A stretch of DNA of 64,000 bases from Verrucomicrobium sp. BvORR106 (GTDB taxonomy: Bacteria > Verrucomicrobiota > Verrucomicrobiia > Verrucomicrobiales > Verrucomicrobiaceae). The notes below the pieces were generated by a model. The model worked only from the letters and a program-made list of their open reading frames with translations, did not search any database and was not told the origin of the DNA. The position numbers were made by a program, and so were the translations under genes. Positions 55,886-64,000 of the stretch are shown here, piece by piece (the first letter of the stretch is position 1; each line of letters opens with the position of its first letter). The stretch covers positions 62,001 through 126,000 of the forward strand of contig NZ_BATR01000075.1 in assembly GCF_000739655.1 (NCBI RefSeq), given 5' to 3'.

Positions 55886-58647
55886 CTACGGAGCCTGGCA
55901 TTCCCGGCGTCTTGCGAGAATGCGGTCCCGGGCCGCTTTGAGCTCCTTGTCCACGTGGTTGAACGAGCCGCTGGTTGCGGACCACCGGTCGGCGTTCCTC
56001 TTGGGGTGGATGACTTGGAACTTGCTCAGATCGCAGTGAGTGACTTCGTGGGTGTCCCTATCGATGAGCTTGTGAGGTTCCTCCCATGGGCAGTCCGATT
56101 CCAGCACCAGGACCAGGATTTCCACCTCGCCGGCTTGGTGCCGCTTCATGGCGCGAGTCATTTCCACACTGCGGATGTAGTCCGTGGCGAAGAAGCTGGT
56201 GCTGACCATGAAGATGATGATGTCTGAACTTTCGAGTTCCTCGATGATGCGTTGATCCCAGTTCTCGCCTGCGCGAATGAGGCGGTCATACCATGAAGTG
56301 ATGTGGCCGTTCTCCTCCAAGATGGTAAGGTTTTGCAGAAGGCTGTCGCGGTGGCGGTGGTTGTGGCGGGAGTAGCTGAGGAAGGCCTTGATGGCAGGAT
56401 GATCGTCCTTGCGGGCTTCCTTGGTGGAGATGGTGTCGAGTTGCTCGGTCTGTTGGACCTGGACACTGCCAGCGGCCGTGTCGATGGTCGTGACGGCGCG
56501 GTTCTGTTCGTCTTTCTCCAGGATGGCGACGTCCTTGTAGGTGCCGGGACTGCCAGCGATCTCCATCTCCTCGACCGGCTGGAATCCCCGAAGGTTCCGG
56601 TGGATGTGCCTCATGTGAGCGCGCACTAGCTGAACGAGGCGGAGGCGGGGCGCGTCTTTACCTTGAACCGTGACGGTGATACGGCTCTCTGAGAGCTCCG
56701 TTTTGACCAGGGCCTGGGCGCCATCGAGGGCCAGGACGACGCCGTTGCGCCAGCGTTGAAGGCCTTCGCTTAAGGGGTGGGTGCGGACGATGAAGCGGGG
56801 GAGGAGCCCTTCCGGGATGACCTTGTAGGTGTAACGCAGCCGGGTGGCCGGGGCGCTGGACCAAGCCGGGTCCAGCTTGGGCTGGTATCGGGTGAGCACT
56901 TGGGGGACCAGCCAGCGTTTGTCGTGGTCGTCCAGGGCGTAGCAGAGCTCGAACCGCCGCATGAGCTCGATGAGGTAGAGCACCATGTCCTCAGGATCCT
57001 CCGGCAGGGCGTGACAGGCTTCGGCAAGGGTGAGGGTGCCGTCGGAGTTCTGTCCGTCTTTGATGCGGAGGATGCGATACACCCCGTTGGTGACCCATTG
57101 GGGATTGAGCACAGTGGTGTCCTTCAGACGCGGATCATCGCCATAGTGTAGGATGATGCCGAGTGCGTGGAGGATGCGGGCCAGGCTGGATTGCTCGTTT
57201 ATTTCTTTAAGGCCCTTCTGATCGCAGATGGCACGATACTCAGAGAAGGGGAGGTAGTTGCGGTCGGGAGCGCTGAAATGTTCCTTCACGCTCCACCAAG
57301 GGAGAGGAAACAGTTGGCGCACGCCTTGCTGCCCTCGCAGGATATCGCATAGTGCTGACTGGAGCGTGTCGATTCCCAGGCCGGTCGCACAATCGGTCTG
57401 AATGAAGGCCTTGATGGCGGGATAGCGCTCATGCAGAAGGTTCTGATCCACCTCAAAGGGGCGCAACTCCCATTGATTGAGCGCCACGATGATCGGTGAG
57501 TCTCCACCGAACGCAGTGATGAGGCTCAGCCAGTACTCCGCATCACGGTCCTGGTTGTCGGTGCGCCCTTCCAGGACGAGGACATAGACGCTGCGCTCTG
57601 TAAGGAAGAACTGGTGGGTGGCGTGCGTGATCTCCTGACCCGCAAAGTCCCAGACGCGCAGGCGGAGATTTTCGCCATGGCAATTGAGGTTCCACGGCTG
57701 GATGTCGATGCCGGGAGTCTCAGGTTTGTTGGGATCAAAGTGGTTGTGAACCAGCTTGTCCCGCAGAGAGCTCTTGCCTGCCTTGCCACGACCGACGAGG
57801 AGGAGTTTGACTTCGTTCAGACGCCGGGCTTGGCCAGTCTTGGTCCTGAAGTAGTAGTCGAGGATGTCTGCGGGACGGGCAGGGAGTACCCCGCTTTGGG
57901 AGTTGATTTCAAAGTGTTTCGGGCCAAGCACATGATCGGGGATGGACAGGGCGCTGTTGCCGCGAAGATGGAGTCTCTTGAGCCTGGACATCTGCTTCAG
58001 GCAGGCTGGAAGAGATTGCAGGTGATTGTCTTCCAGCCACAAGGACTCCAGATCCCTGCATTCCTCCAGGCTTTGGGGAAGTTGATCCAGGAAATTTGCG
58101 CTGGCATTGAGGTGGGTCAGTTTCCTCCAGCTTCCAAACAGGTCGGGCAGCTCCCGAAGCTGGCAATGGCCTACGCTCAGCCGTTGAAGGTGGGGGAGCT
58201 TCCCAAGCCACTCAGGAAGGGCAAGGAGGGGGTTCTCCTCCAGCCAGAGGGTGTGGAGCTGGGTCAACCTGGCGAGGCTCTCCGGAGGCGGGCAAGCTTG
58301 TTGCGCTGGACAAAGAGACGTTCCAGCCTGGTGCAGTGGCCAAGGGAGGAGGGGAGGGATTCGAGGAGATTGCCCCCGCAGCGAAAATGGGTGAGATGAG
58401 CCAACTTCGCGATGGAATTGGAGATCTCGCTCAACCGGTTTTCGTGCAGGTGCAGGTCCTGGAGATGGGGCAGTCCCCAGACGCTTTCCGGGATGGTGGT
58501 CAGCAGGTTGCCTGAGAGGTCCAGGAAGGTCAGCCTCACGCACTGTCGGATCGCTGCGGGGATCTCGCTCAACCCCAGTCCGGACAAGTCCAGCGTGGAG
58601 AGTTGCTGATTCACGACTTTCCGGATGCGTTCCAAGGCGATCTCCAT
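55886..58647 (-). CDS. LRR - Roc GTPase - COR - TIR protein, interrupted by a frameshift
   Basis: Read from ATG 58647 (or 58722), the frame gives MEIALERIRK and LRRs (LDLSGLGLSEIP and four or more repeats), then leaves frame at about 58284. The −1-related frame continues LRRs (ESLARLTQLHTLWLEENPL) into a Roc P-loop (LLVGRGKAGKSSL), DxxG WDFAGQE and NQWE, a COR region, and a C-terminal TIR (AFLSYSRHNHRH; SVEMTRAM with the likely glutamate). One extra base in the C-run at 58281-58285 restores perfect LRR spacing (NKLARLPESLARL). Full length would be about 920 residues. Roco proteins are GTP-switch receptors; here the TIR would be the output. Whether this is a sequencing error or a real mutation is open. 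Confidence 0.82.
55903..55969 (-). repeat. Direct repeat, copy 1 (3' end of the Roco gene)
   Basis: 67 bp encoding the C-terminal tail (GSFNHVDKELKAARDRILA). It matches 58895-58961 at about 59 of 67 positions in the same orientation. Confidence 0.75.
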
Positions 58648-59102
58648 GGGCGCTTTGTGCTCCGAGGGGCTGGGGGTGTTGCTCGTTCTCCAGAGAGGGT
58701 TTTGAGGAGAATTCTGGGCCATGACGAGGAGGGAGATTGCGGAAGAGCGTGGCGTTGCCGGCCGCCCCAGGCATGTGGCATGCCAGAAGCGCCGTTCCAA
58801 AGAGCGACGAATGTGCATCCACACGACGATGGAGCAACTTATTCGTCATGGGAGGAGGTGGGTCGCCCGTTTTTGGGCTATGGCAACGGGTCTCCCCGGC
58901 GCCTTGCCAGAATGCGGTCCCGGGCCGCTTTGGGTTCCCTGACCACATGGTTGAAGGAGCCACGGGGGCTGAGGGGAAGAGGTGCGTGGTGACGTCCTGC
59001 GTAAATGGTTGAAAAAGACCGGCAGACGTTTATCCGTAAGATGTTGGGATGGGCTCGCTCCGTGTGCGGTCGTCCAGTCCGCGTTGTCTTCAAGTTTTTG
59101 TC
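58648..59102. other. Divergent intergenic region
   Basis: This interval lies between the divergent Roco genes and contains the tail remnant at 58878-58961. Promoters for both neighbours must be here, but I could not assign boxes with confidence. An alternative start of the left gene at ATG 58722 would shorten it. Confidence 0.4.
58878..58961 (-). pseudogene. Remnant 3' end of a second Roco/TIR gene (direct repeat, copy 2)
   Basis: The sequence encodes GSFNHVVREPKAARDRILARRRGDPLP and a stop, the same tail as the Roco-TIR gene at 55886, but the rest of the gene is absent. It lies upstream of the present gene on the same strand, where the end of an upstream tandem copy would be. This points to a former tandem duplication now reduced by deletion. 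Similarity to copy 1 stops beyond the tail on both sides. Confidence 0.65.
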
Positions 59103-61526
59103 ATGTCAAAAAAAACGGGGCCGGAAAGAACTTCGTCAAAGGCGCGTCAGCGGAATTCTTGCATAGTTGTCTGTGCGAGAGATGGGGCGAGCTACGCGAA
59201 GAAGATCGTACAGTATCTGGCCAGGCAAGGTGTGGAGGTTGCGACCAATGCGGACGATGTCGAACTCGTGGAATGGTTTCAGCGAGTGTCCCTTGATGCT
59301 ATTCCAACAACGGTGCTTGTATTTGTCGCTTCTCCACGAGCTTTGAGGCACACCACGTTGTGCATGGTTGCCGCGAGGTGGATGAGTCTGGGAGGGAGGA
59401 TTGCTTCGGTCTGCTTTTTCGACCCCATCGCAAACAAGGAGTTTGCCTCAACGTTTGAAGACAATCTCAGGCTGTTGGACTACACAAACTGTCTGGATGG
59501 CTCGGCGGAAATGGATCCGGCTATATTGGAGGGTGTGGCGGACTTTGTGCTGGCTCAGTCGCCGGGCAGTCGGGCTGAGAAGCAACGCCATTCATTCGAG
59601 AAACGTCCGCTGAATGAGGGGAAGCTCATCCTTGTGGGGCGAGGAGAGGTGGGCAAGACCTCGTTGGTGAATCGTCTTGTGGACGGTGAGTTCGACGAGA
59701 CGGAATCGAAAACCGAGGGGATCCAAATCAGGAGTTGGCTGCTGCCTCACCAGGGCACCTCCTTGAAACTGAATGTGTGGGACTTTGGCGGCCAGGAGAT
59801 CATGCATGCCACGCACCAGTTTTTCCTGACGGAGCGGAGCATCTACCTGCTGGTCATCAACGGACGCAAGGGGGGAGAGGACCTGGATGCTGAATACTGG
59901 CTGAAGCACATTGAGAGTTTCGGCAAAGAGTCGCCGGTGATCGTGGTGCTCAACAAGGCGGCGCAGCAGCCGTGTGACCTCAACTATCGCGGACTGCGTG
60001 CACGGTATCCTCAGATTCGCGGATTCGTAAAAACGGACTGCAAGACGGAAGAGGGCATCGGAAAGCTGCGTGAGTTGATCGAGGAAGTGGTCCAGGGCGT
60101 GCCGGAGGTGCAGATTGAGGTGGCGGGTCGCTGGTTCACTGTGAAGGAGAAGCTTGAGGCGCTGGATGCGGAGTATCTGAGCTATGACGCCTATCAGTCA
60201 CTGTGTGCAGAGGAGGGCGTGGTGGAAGAGAGCGAGCGGGAGCTGTTGACCACCATTTTGCATTGTCTAGGTATTGCCTTGAACTATGGGGGCGATCCCC
60301 GGTTGCAGGAGACGAGTGTGCTGAGGCCCCAATGGGTGACGGAGGGGCTTTACAAGGTGCTCAACTCCAGAAAGCTGGCGGACTGCCAGGGGGAACTGTC
60401 GCTCGCAGATCTGCGAGCCGTCCTTCCGACGGAGCGGTACCCGGTGAGCAAGCATCTTTTTCTGCTGGAGCTGATGCGGAAGTTCAGCCTCTGCTTCCCG
60501 TTTCACGACCAGCAGGATCGTTACCTCGTACCTGAGCTGTTGGGGAAGGAGGAGCCGGAGGTGGTAGAGAGCTTCCTGCCAACGAAGTGTCTGAACTTCG
60601 AGTACCACTATGGGCTGCTGCCAGAAGGGTTGCTGCCCCGGTTCATCGTGCGGACGCACAGCCTCAGCCGGGGGCAGGCGAAGTGGCGGTCGGGGGTGGT
60701 GCTAAGCCATGAAGGCTGCGAGGCGCTGGTCAAAGCCGAGTCGGCGGATCGAAGAGTGACGGTGCGGGTGCGTGGGGCAGACGCGAATGCGCGTCAGCGG
60801 TTGCTGGGTATCATCCGGTATGACCTGGACCAGATTCACCGACACTTTAGCGATACCCTGGAAGTGAAGGAAAAGGTGCCCATGCCAGACCACCCGGAGT
60901 TCTCTGTGGACTATGTCAAGCTGGTGGCGTTTGAGCAGCATGGTCTGAAAGAGTTCCCGGAGTTGATCGGGAATCGGGTAGTACAAGTGCAGGTGCGTGA
61001 GATGCTCAACGGGGTGGACTTCACGGAGCAGCGGGGGAACGTCATCGATGCGCTCCGCCGTGCGAAGTCGGTGTTTTTTTCCTACTCGCACGAGGACGAA
61101 GAGCTGCGTGATCAACTGGATGCGCACTTGAAGCTGCTGCAACGTCAGAGGGTGATCTCGACCTGGCATGACCGGAAGATTTTGCCTGCTGAGGAATGGG
61201 ATCAGAAGATCGACCGCCGGCTGGAAACGGCGGACATCATCCTGCTGCTGGTCAGTGCGGATTTCATTGCCTCAGACTACTGCTGGGACAAGGAGGTGAC
61301 GCGGGCGATGGAGCGCCACGAGGCCAAGGAGGCGGTGGTGATACCCGTTCTCCTGAGGCGGTGTGACTTGAAAGATGCGCCATTTGCGAAACTGCAGGGC
61401 CTTCCCTCGGATGTGAAGGCGGTGAAGGATTGGGAGGACCGGGATGCGGCGTGGACGGATGTGGCGAAGGGCATTCGCAAGATCGTGGAGCAGATGTCGG
61501 CGGAGGCGGAGAGCAGGAAGAACTAG
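59103..61526 (+). CDS. TIR-like - Roc GTPase - COR - TIR protein
   Basis: An 807-residue protein from ATG 59103 (the frame is open to 59049). Residues about 18-135 show a TIR-like alternation (SCIVVCARDG, TTVLVFVASPRA, IASVCFFD), but the site of the catalytic glutamate is replaced (TTLCMVAARWM), so it is probably inactive. Roc: P-loop GRGEVGKTS (179-187), WDFGGQE (226-232), VLNKA. COR follows (about 350-620). C-terminal TIR from about 655 (SVFFSYSHEDEEL; SDYCWDKEVTRAM). Compared with the adjacent 55886 gene, the LRR block is replaced by the N-terminal TIR-like domain, while Roc, COR and TIR are closely similar. An SGNH hydrolase gene starts 59 bp after its stop. Confidence 0.9.
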   Translation: MSKKTGPERTSSKARQRNSCIVVCARDGASYAKKIVQYLARQGVEVATNADDVELVEWFQRVSLDAIPTTVLVFVASPRALRHTTLCMVAARWMSLGGRIASVCFFDPIANKEFASTFEDNLRLLDYTNCLDGSAEMDPAILEGVADFVLAQSPGSRAEKQRHSFEKRPLNEGKLILVGRGEVGKTSLVNRLVDGEFDETESKTEGIQIRSWLLPHQGTSLKLNVWDFGGQEIMHATHQFFLTERSIYLLVINGRKGGEDLDAEYWLKHIESFGKESPVIVVLNKAAQQPCDLNYRGLRARYPQIRGFVKTDCKTEEGIGKLRELIEEVVQGVPEVQIEVAGRWFTVKEKLEALDAEYLSYDAYQSLCAEEGVVEESERELLTTILHCLGIALNYGGDPRLQETSVLRPQWVTEGLYKVLNSRKLADCQGELSLADLRAVLPTERYPVSKHLFLLELMRKFSLCFPFHDQQDRYLVPELLGKEEPEVVESFLPTKCLNFEYHYGLLPEGLLPRFIVRTHSLSRGQAKWRSGVVLSHEGCEALVKAESADRRVTVRVRGADANARQRLLGIIRYDLDQIHRHFSDTLEVKEKVPMPDHPEFSVDYVKLVAFEQHGLKEFPELIGNRVVQVQVREMLNGVDFTEQRGNVIDALRRAKSVFFSYSHEDEELRDQLDAHLKLLQRQRVISTWHDRKILPAEEWDQKIDRRLETADIILLLVSADFIASDYCWDKEVTRAMERHEAKEAVVIPVLLRRCDLKDAPFAKLQGLPSDVKAVKDWEDRDAAWTDVAKGIRKIVEQMSAEAESRKN

Positions 61527-61585
61527 GTGGTGGGTCGCATGGAAAAATCATTGCGTGGATCATGTGCCCTGTGTCAGGGTGTGGC

Positions 61586-63013
61586 ATGGCGGAAAAAATT
61601 CCCAAGGAATATCTGAATCCGAAGCTGATGGTGGTGGGGGATTCCCTGGCGCAGGGGTGCCGATCACTGACGGTGACGAAAGAACTCTGTGCGCAGAGTT
61701 ACGGGGCGCTGCTGGCTGAGGCGCAGGGGTGGGGATTTACTCCTCCTCAGCATCCGCAGCCGGTGGTGGTGGATGTGGAGGAGGTGATCCGCAAGTCCAA
61801 TGACCTGCTCACTTTCACGGGCATTTTCAAGCGGATCGACAGGAACATCAAGGCCTGGCGGTCCACGCTCTCCGCGCCGCCTACCGGGACGCGTATGTGC
61901 TGGGACAATCTGGCCATCGCGGGCTGCAACATCGCGGAGTTCAACCTGCAGACGGGGGCGAGCTGGCGCAAGCAGCTGGAGGAGAAGCTGGCCGAGTACG
62001 ATCGTGCCTCGGGCTTCAAGAAGCTGGGGATCGCGGCGAAGATGCACTTCCCCATCAACGGGACGTACACGCTGAACCCGACGCAGCATCCGGACTTTGA
62101 TCACCTGACCCAGCTTGGCTGGGCGTTCGCGCGCAAGCCGCAGTGCTTGATTGTGCACTTCGGACACAACGATGGGCTCTATCCCGTGGGGGCCTTCGGA
62201 CAGGTCTCCAATCTGCTGGCGGCGAAGGCGGCCTATCTGAACACGGTGAAGCAGGTGCTGGCGGCTCCGGATGCAATCGGCCGGCTGGTGCTGGTCTTGC
62301 TGCCGAAGGTGAGCTGTGTGGCCAATCTCATGCCCCAGGGGCAGCGGCTGCCGGGCTCGGCCTACTACGAGTCCTATGAGGCGAAGTTTCCCTTCACCGA
62401 GGCGATCAGCGGCAAGGATCTGAAGGCGATGGATGAGCAGATCAAGGAGATCAACGGGGAGGCGCGCGTGCTGGTGGGCAAGTCCAAGAACAGCGGGCGG
62501 GTCACGATTGTGGACACGTACAAGATCTTTGGCGAGTTTGACTTCAAGAACACGGGCAATCCCAATGCGCTGATCCGCCCGACGAACAAGGTGGTGGTGG
62601 ACAACCGCTATCTCAAAGGACGGCGCTTGCCGAAGACGCCGGGAGTGTCGATTGAGCAGCCGAAGTACGAGTTCGAGCATGGCGGGTTTCAGAGCATCGA
62701 TGGCATGCATCCCTCTGCAGTGGGGTATGCGGTCTTTGCCGACCAGATGGCTCTGGCAATGAATCTGCCGCGGGATCCGGCAGTGGCTGCGGCGCAGTTG
62801 AAACGATCCCTGGCGAATGAGACGCTGATCACGAAGTTCCCCTCAGCACTGCCGCCCTTTCAAAATCTGCTGAACCTGGTGAAGCAGCTGGCCGATCTGA
62901 TGAGCGATGACAATGCGGGCGAGGAGGTAACAGAGCAGGCGGGGAAAAACAAGCCTGCGGCGCAGGCGACGCTGGGGGCTCTGCACAACTGCTTCTGCCG
63001 TCGGGGGAAATGA
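61586..63013 (+). CDS. SGNH/GDSL-family hydrolase
   Basis: A 475-residue protein from ATG 61586, which follows an AGGG ribosome-binding-like element; an ATG at 61562 is in the same frame. Block I GDS (Ser20 in VVGDSLAQG), block III GHND (193-196) and block V DGMHPSAVGY (Asp372, His375) supply the Ser-His-Asp site. SGNH enzymes hydrolyse esters (lipids, acetylated glycans). The length exceeds the typical 200-250 residues, with large insertions between the blocks. No signal peptide was seen, so it is probably cytoplasmic. Position 59 bp after the TIR-Roc-COR-TIR gene suggests an operon, and it could serve as a lipase-like effector. Confidence 0.82.
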   Translation: MAEKIPKEYLNPKLMVVGDSLAQGCRSLTVTKELCAQSYGALLAEAQGWGFTPPQHPQPVVVDVEEVIRKSNDLLTFTGIFKRIDRNIKAWRSTLSAPPTGTRMCWDNLAIAGCNIAEFNLQTGASWRKQLEEKLAEYDRASGFKKLGIAAKMHFPINGTYTLNPTQHPDFDHLTQLGWAFARKPQCLIVHFGHNDGLYPVGAFGQVSNLLAAKAAYLNTVKQVLAAPDAIGRLVLVLLPKVSCVANLMPQGQRLPGSAYYESYEAKFPFTEAISGKDLKAMDEQIKEINGEARVLVGKSKNSGRVTIVDTYKIFGEFDFKNTGNPNALIRPTNKVVVDNRYLKGRRLPKTPGVSIEQPKYEFEHGGFQSIDGMHPSAVGYAVFADQMALAMNLPRDPAVAAAQLKRSLANETLITKFPSALPPFQNLLNLVKQLADLMSDDNAGEEVTEQAGKNKPAAQATLGALHNCFCRRGK

Positions 63014-63378
63014 GGAGGGGTGGAGCGGTGGGACGGGTTCTAGGAGTCGGGTGACGTGGGCCGTGGTGATGTGAGCGAGCGGTCGCGGTGCTTGATGTTG
63101 TTTGAGCGGTAGGGTGAAGCAGGGGGGAGCGCCAAGGTGGACCCTGAGCCTCAGCATGGGCGCGAGCTGACGACGATGATGGTGTTGTTCATTCAACGAA
63201 GATCTTGTGGCATCACCTCAGTGGGCTGGGCGCTGTGGTGAGGGGCCAATTAGGGATGTCAGATGCGATGTATGGGGTTCCAAAAGTTTACGTCGAACGG
63301 GTTGAAGAATGACGGCGTTGTGTAGAGTGCGATGAATCACGGATCACGAGCACATTCAACCCAGCCAGGAGAGAGCAG
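63014..63378. other. Intergenic region before the last TIR gene
   Basis: About 365 bp with no supported gene. An AGGAGAG motif at 63367-63373, 5-6 bases before ATG 63379, is one of the clearest Shine-Dalgarno sites in the window. Confidence 0.5.
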
Positions 63379-64000
63379 ATGCGAAGCGAAGACCCCGGTG
63401 CGGCAGCGAGTCACAAATATTGGGCGTTCATTTCACACTCCAGCAAGGACCGCGAGTTCGCTAGATGGCTTGCTTCTGCCTTGGGGACGTTTTCCATTCC
63501 GTCCAAGTATCGCAAGGAATACAAACTGCCCGGTTGCCTGTCTCCTGTCTATCTGGACGTCCACGAGGCGCCGGGATCGGGGGATTTGGGGAAGCCTCTG
63601 AGGGATGCCCTGACGGCTTCGAAGGCGCTGATCGTGTTGTGTTCGCCGGACTCCGCGAAGTCAAAGTGGGTCAATACGGAGATTGAACACTACCTGTCGA
63701 GCTCGCCCAACCCGATTGTGTGCTGGGTAGTAGTTGGAGGGCAGTTCAGCGACGGGCGGGGGACCGCGGAGTACTGCATGCCGCCTGCGTCGGAGAGTTA
63801 CTTCAAGTACAATGAGGATGGCAGCATAGCGGAAGGATCCAGTGCCCTCTGTGACTTGGTTCGCGGTGATCCCGAAGAAAAGCGAGGATTGGTGAAGCGA
63901 TTGATTGCCGCCATCGGGGAGGGGGCGCGTGGCGACTTGGCTAGAGAGGTGTCGGCACGAATGAGGCGGCGGGTGTTTATGGGGGGCGCGGCAGCGGCCC
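63379..64000 (+). CDS. TIR-domain receptor, C-terminus cut by window edge
   Basis: 207 codons are open to the right edge. A strong ribosome-binding site precedes ATG 63379. TIR at about 12-150: YWAFISHSSKDRE, YLDVHEAP, then W96-x-x-x-E100 in KWVNTEIEHYL. The final residues (RRRVFMGGAAAA) look like the start of a transmembrane span. It is thus probably another TIR-TM-sensor protein of the kind at 762, 4668 and 16031, with the sensor beyond the window. The TIR resembles that of the 16031 protein in the spacing of the BB-loop (FRD/YLD). Confidence 0.82.
   Translation, partial: MRSEDPGAAASHKYWAFISHSSKDREFARWLASALGTFSIPSKYRKEYKLPGCLSPVYLDVHEAPGSGDLGKPLRDALTASKALIVLCSPDSAKSKWVNTEIEHYLSSSPNPIVCWVVVGGQFSDGRGTAEYCMPPASESYFKYNEDGSIAEGSSALCDLVRGDPEEKRGLVKRLIAAIGEGARGDLAREVSARMRRRVFMGGAAAA

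Noticed and set aside
57614-58399. 261-codon plus-strand frame within the Roco gene
   Set aside because: Shadow of the LRR and Roc coding region on the minus strand.
58647-58963. Extending the Roco-TIR gene in its downstream frame to 58963
   Set aside because: In that frame the sequence from about 58290 to 58963 is Pro/His/Arg-rich and not protein-like; the LRRs continue in another frame, which shows a frameshift.
61664-62710. 348-codon open frame opposite the SGNH gene
   Set aside because: Antisense shadow; the plus strand has all the SGNH blocks.
1-64000. tRNA, rRNA, integrase or insertion-sequence transposase
   Set aside because: No cloverleaf, rRNA core sequence, tyrosine recombinase motif or DDE transposase was recognised on either strand.

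Overview
The window is high-GC bacterial DNA from an accessory region and is not core genome. No rRNA, tRNA or CRISPR array is visible. Predicted envelope proteins, a decayed autotransporter-type passenger fragment, a GC content that looks near 60% by eye, and a very large set of TIR, NTPase and repeat receptors together suggest a large-genome member of the Verrucomicrobiota. That assignment rests on style, because no taxonomic marker gene is present.

The dominant theme is a TIR island. I count twelve genes with at least one TIR or TIR-like domain, plus two genes with the related DUF4062 fold, in 64 kb. Each TIR is joined to a different signalling or sensing module: TPR-like helices (762-2555), a beta-propeller-like region (4668-6857 and 16031-19177), nSTAND NTPase plus TPR (8955-12992), nSTAND plus an alpha-helical C-terminus (37840-41913), pentapeptide-like repeats (19191-20567), two further alpha/beta domains (25689-27140 and 27480-28904), LRR-Roc-COR (55886-58647), a second TIR-like domain plus Roc-COR (59103-61526), or nothing recognisable (36911-37720). 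Most of the multidomain proteins carry one hydrophobic segment between the cytoplasmic signalling half and the C-terminal putative sensor half.

Left third (1-21 kb): a TIR-TM-TPR gene with a secreted partner; a fused amidase followed by a TIR-TM-propeller protein; a small basic protein and an outer-membrane-type protein; a TIR-nSTAND-TM-TPR gene; a membrane patatin followed by a TIR-TM-WD40 protein; and a TIR-TM-pentapeptide gene.

Centre (20.7-42 kb): two divergent TIR + nSTAND operons read outward from 27.1-27.5 kb, the leftward one continuing into an EEP-family hydrolase. Next come a decayed stretch, a DUF429 + DUF262/DUF1524 restriction-like pair, a stand-alone TIR gene and a second TIR-nSTAND fusion.

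Right third (42-64 kb): a compact six-gene operon (DUF4062, two unrecognised soluble proteins, a zinc-ribbon membrane protein and two lipoproteins); a convergent SLOG-like/multi-TM protein; a DUF4062-TM-TPR protein; a two-TM protein; a frameshifted LRR-Roc-COR-TIR gene flanked by a direct repeat of its own 3' end; a TIR-Roc-COR-TIR gene followed by an SGNH hydrolase; and a TIR gene cut by the window end.

The most plausible undescribed systems are (a) the divergent split TIR/nSTAND operons with their fused relatives, and (b) the six-gene DUF4062-to-lipoprotein operon. Defence or cell-suicide roles are inferred from domain content; nothing in the sequence proves them.
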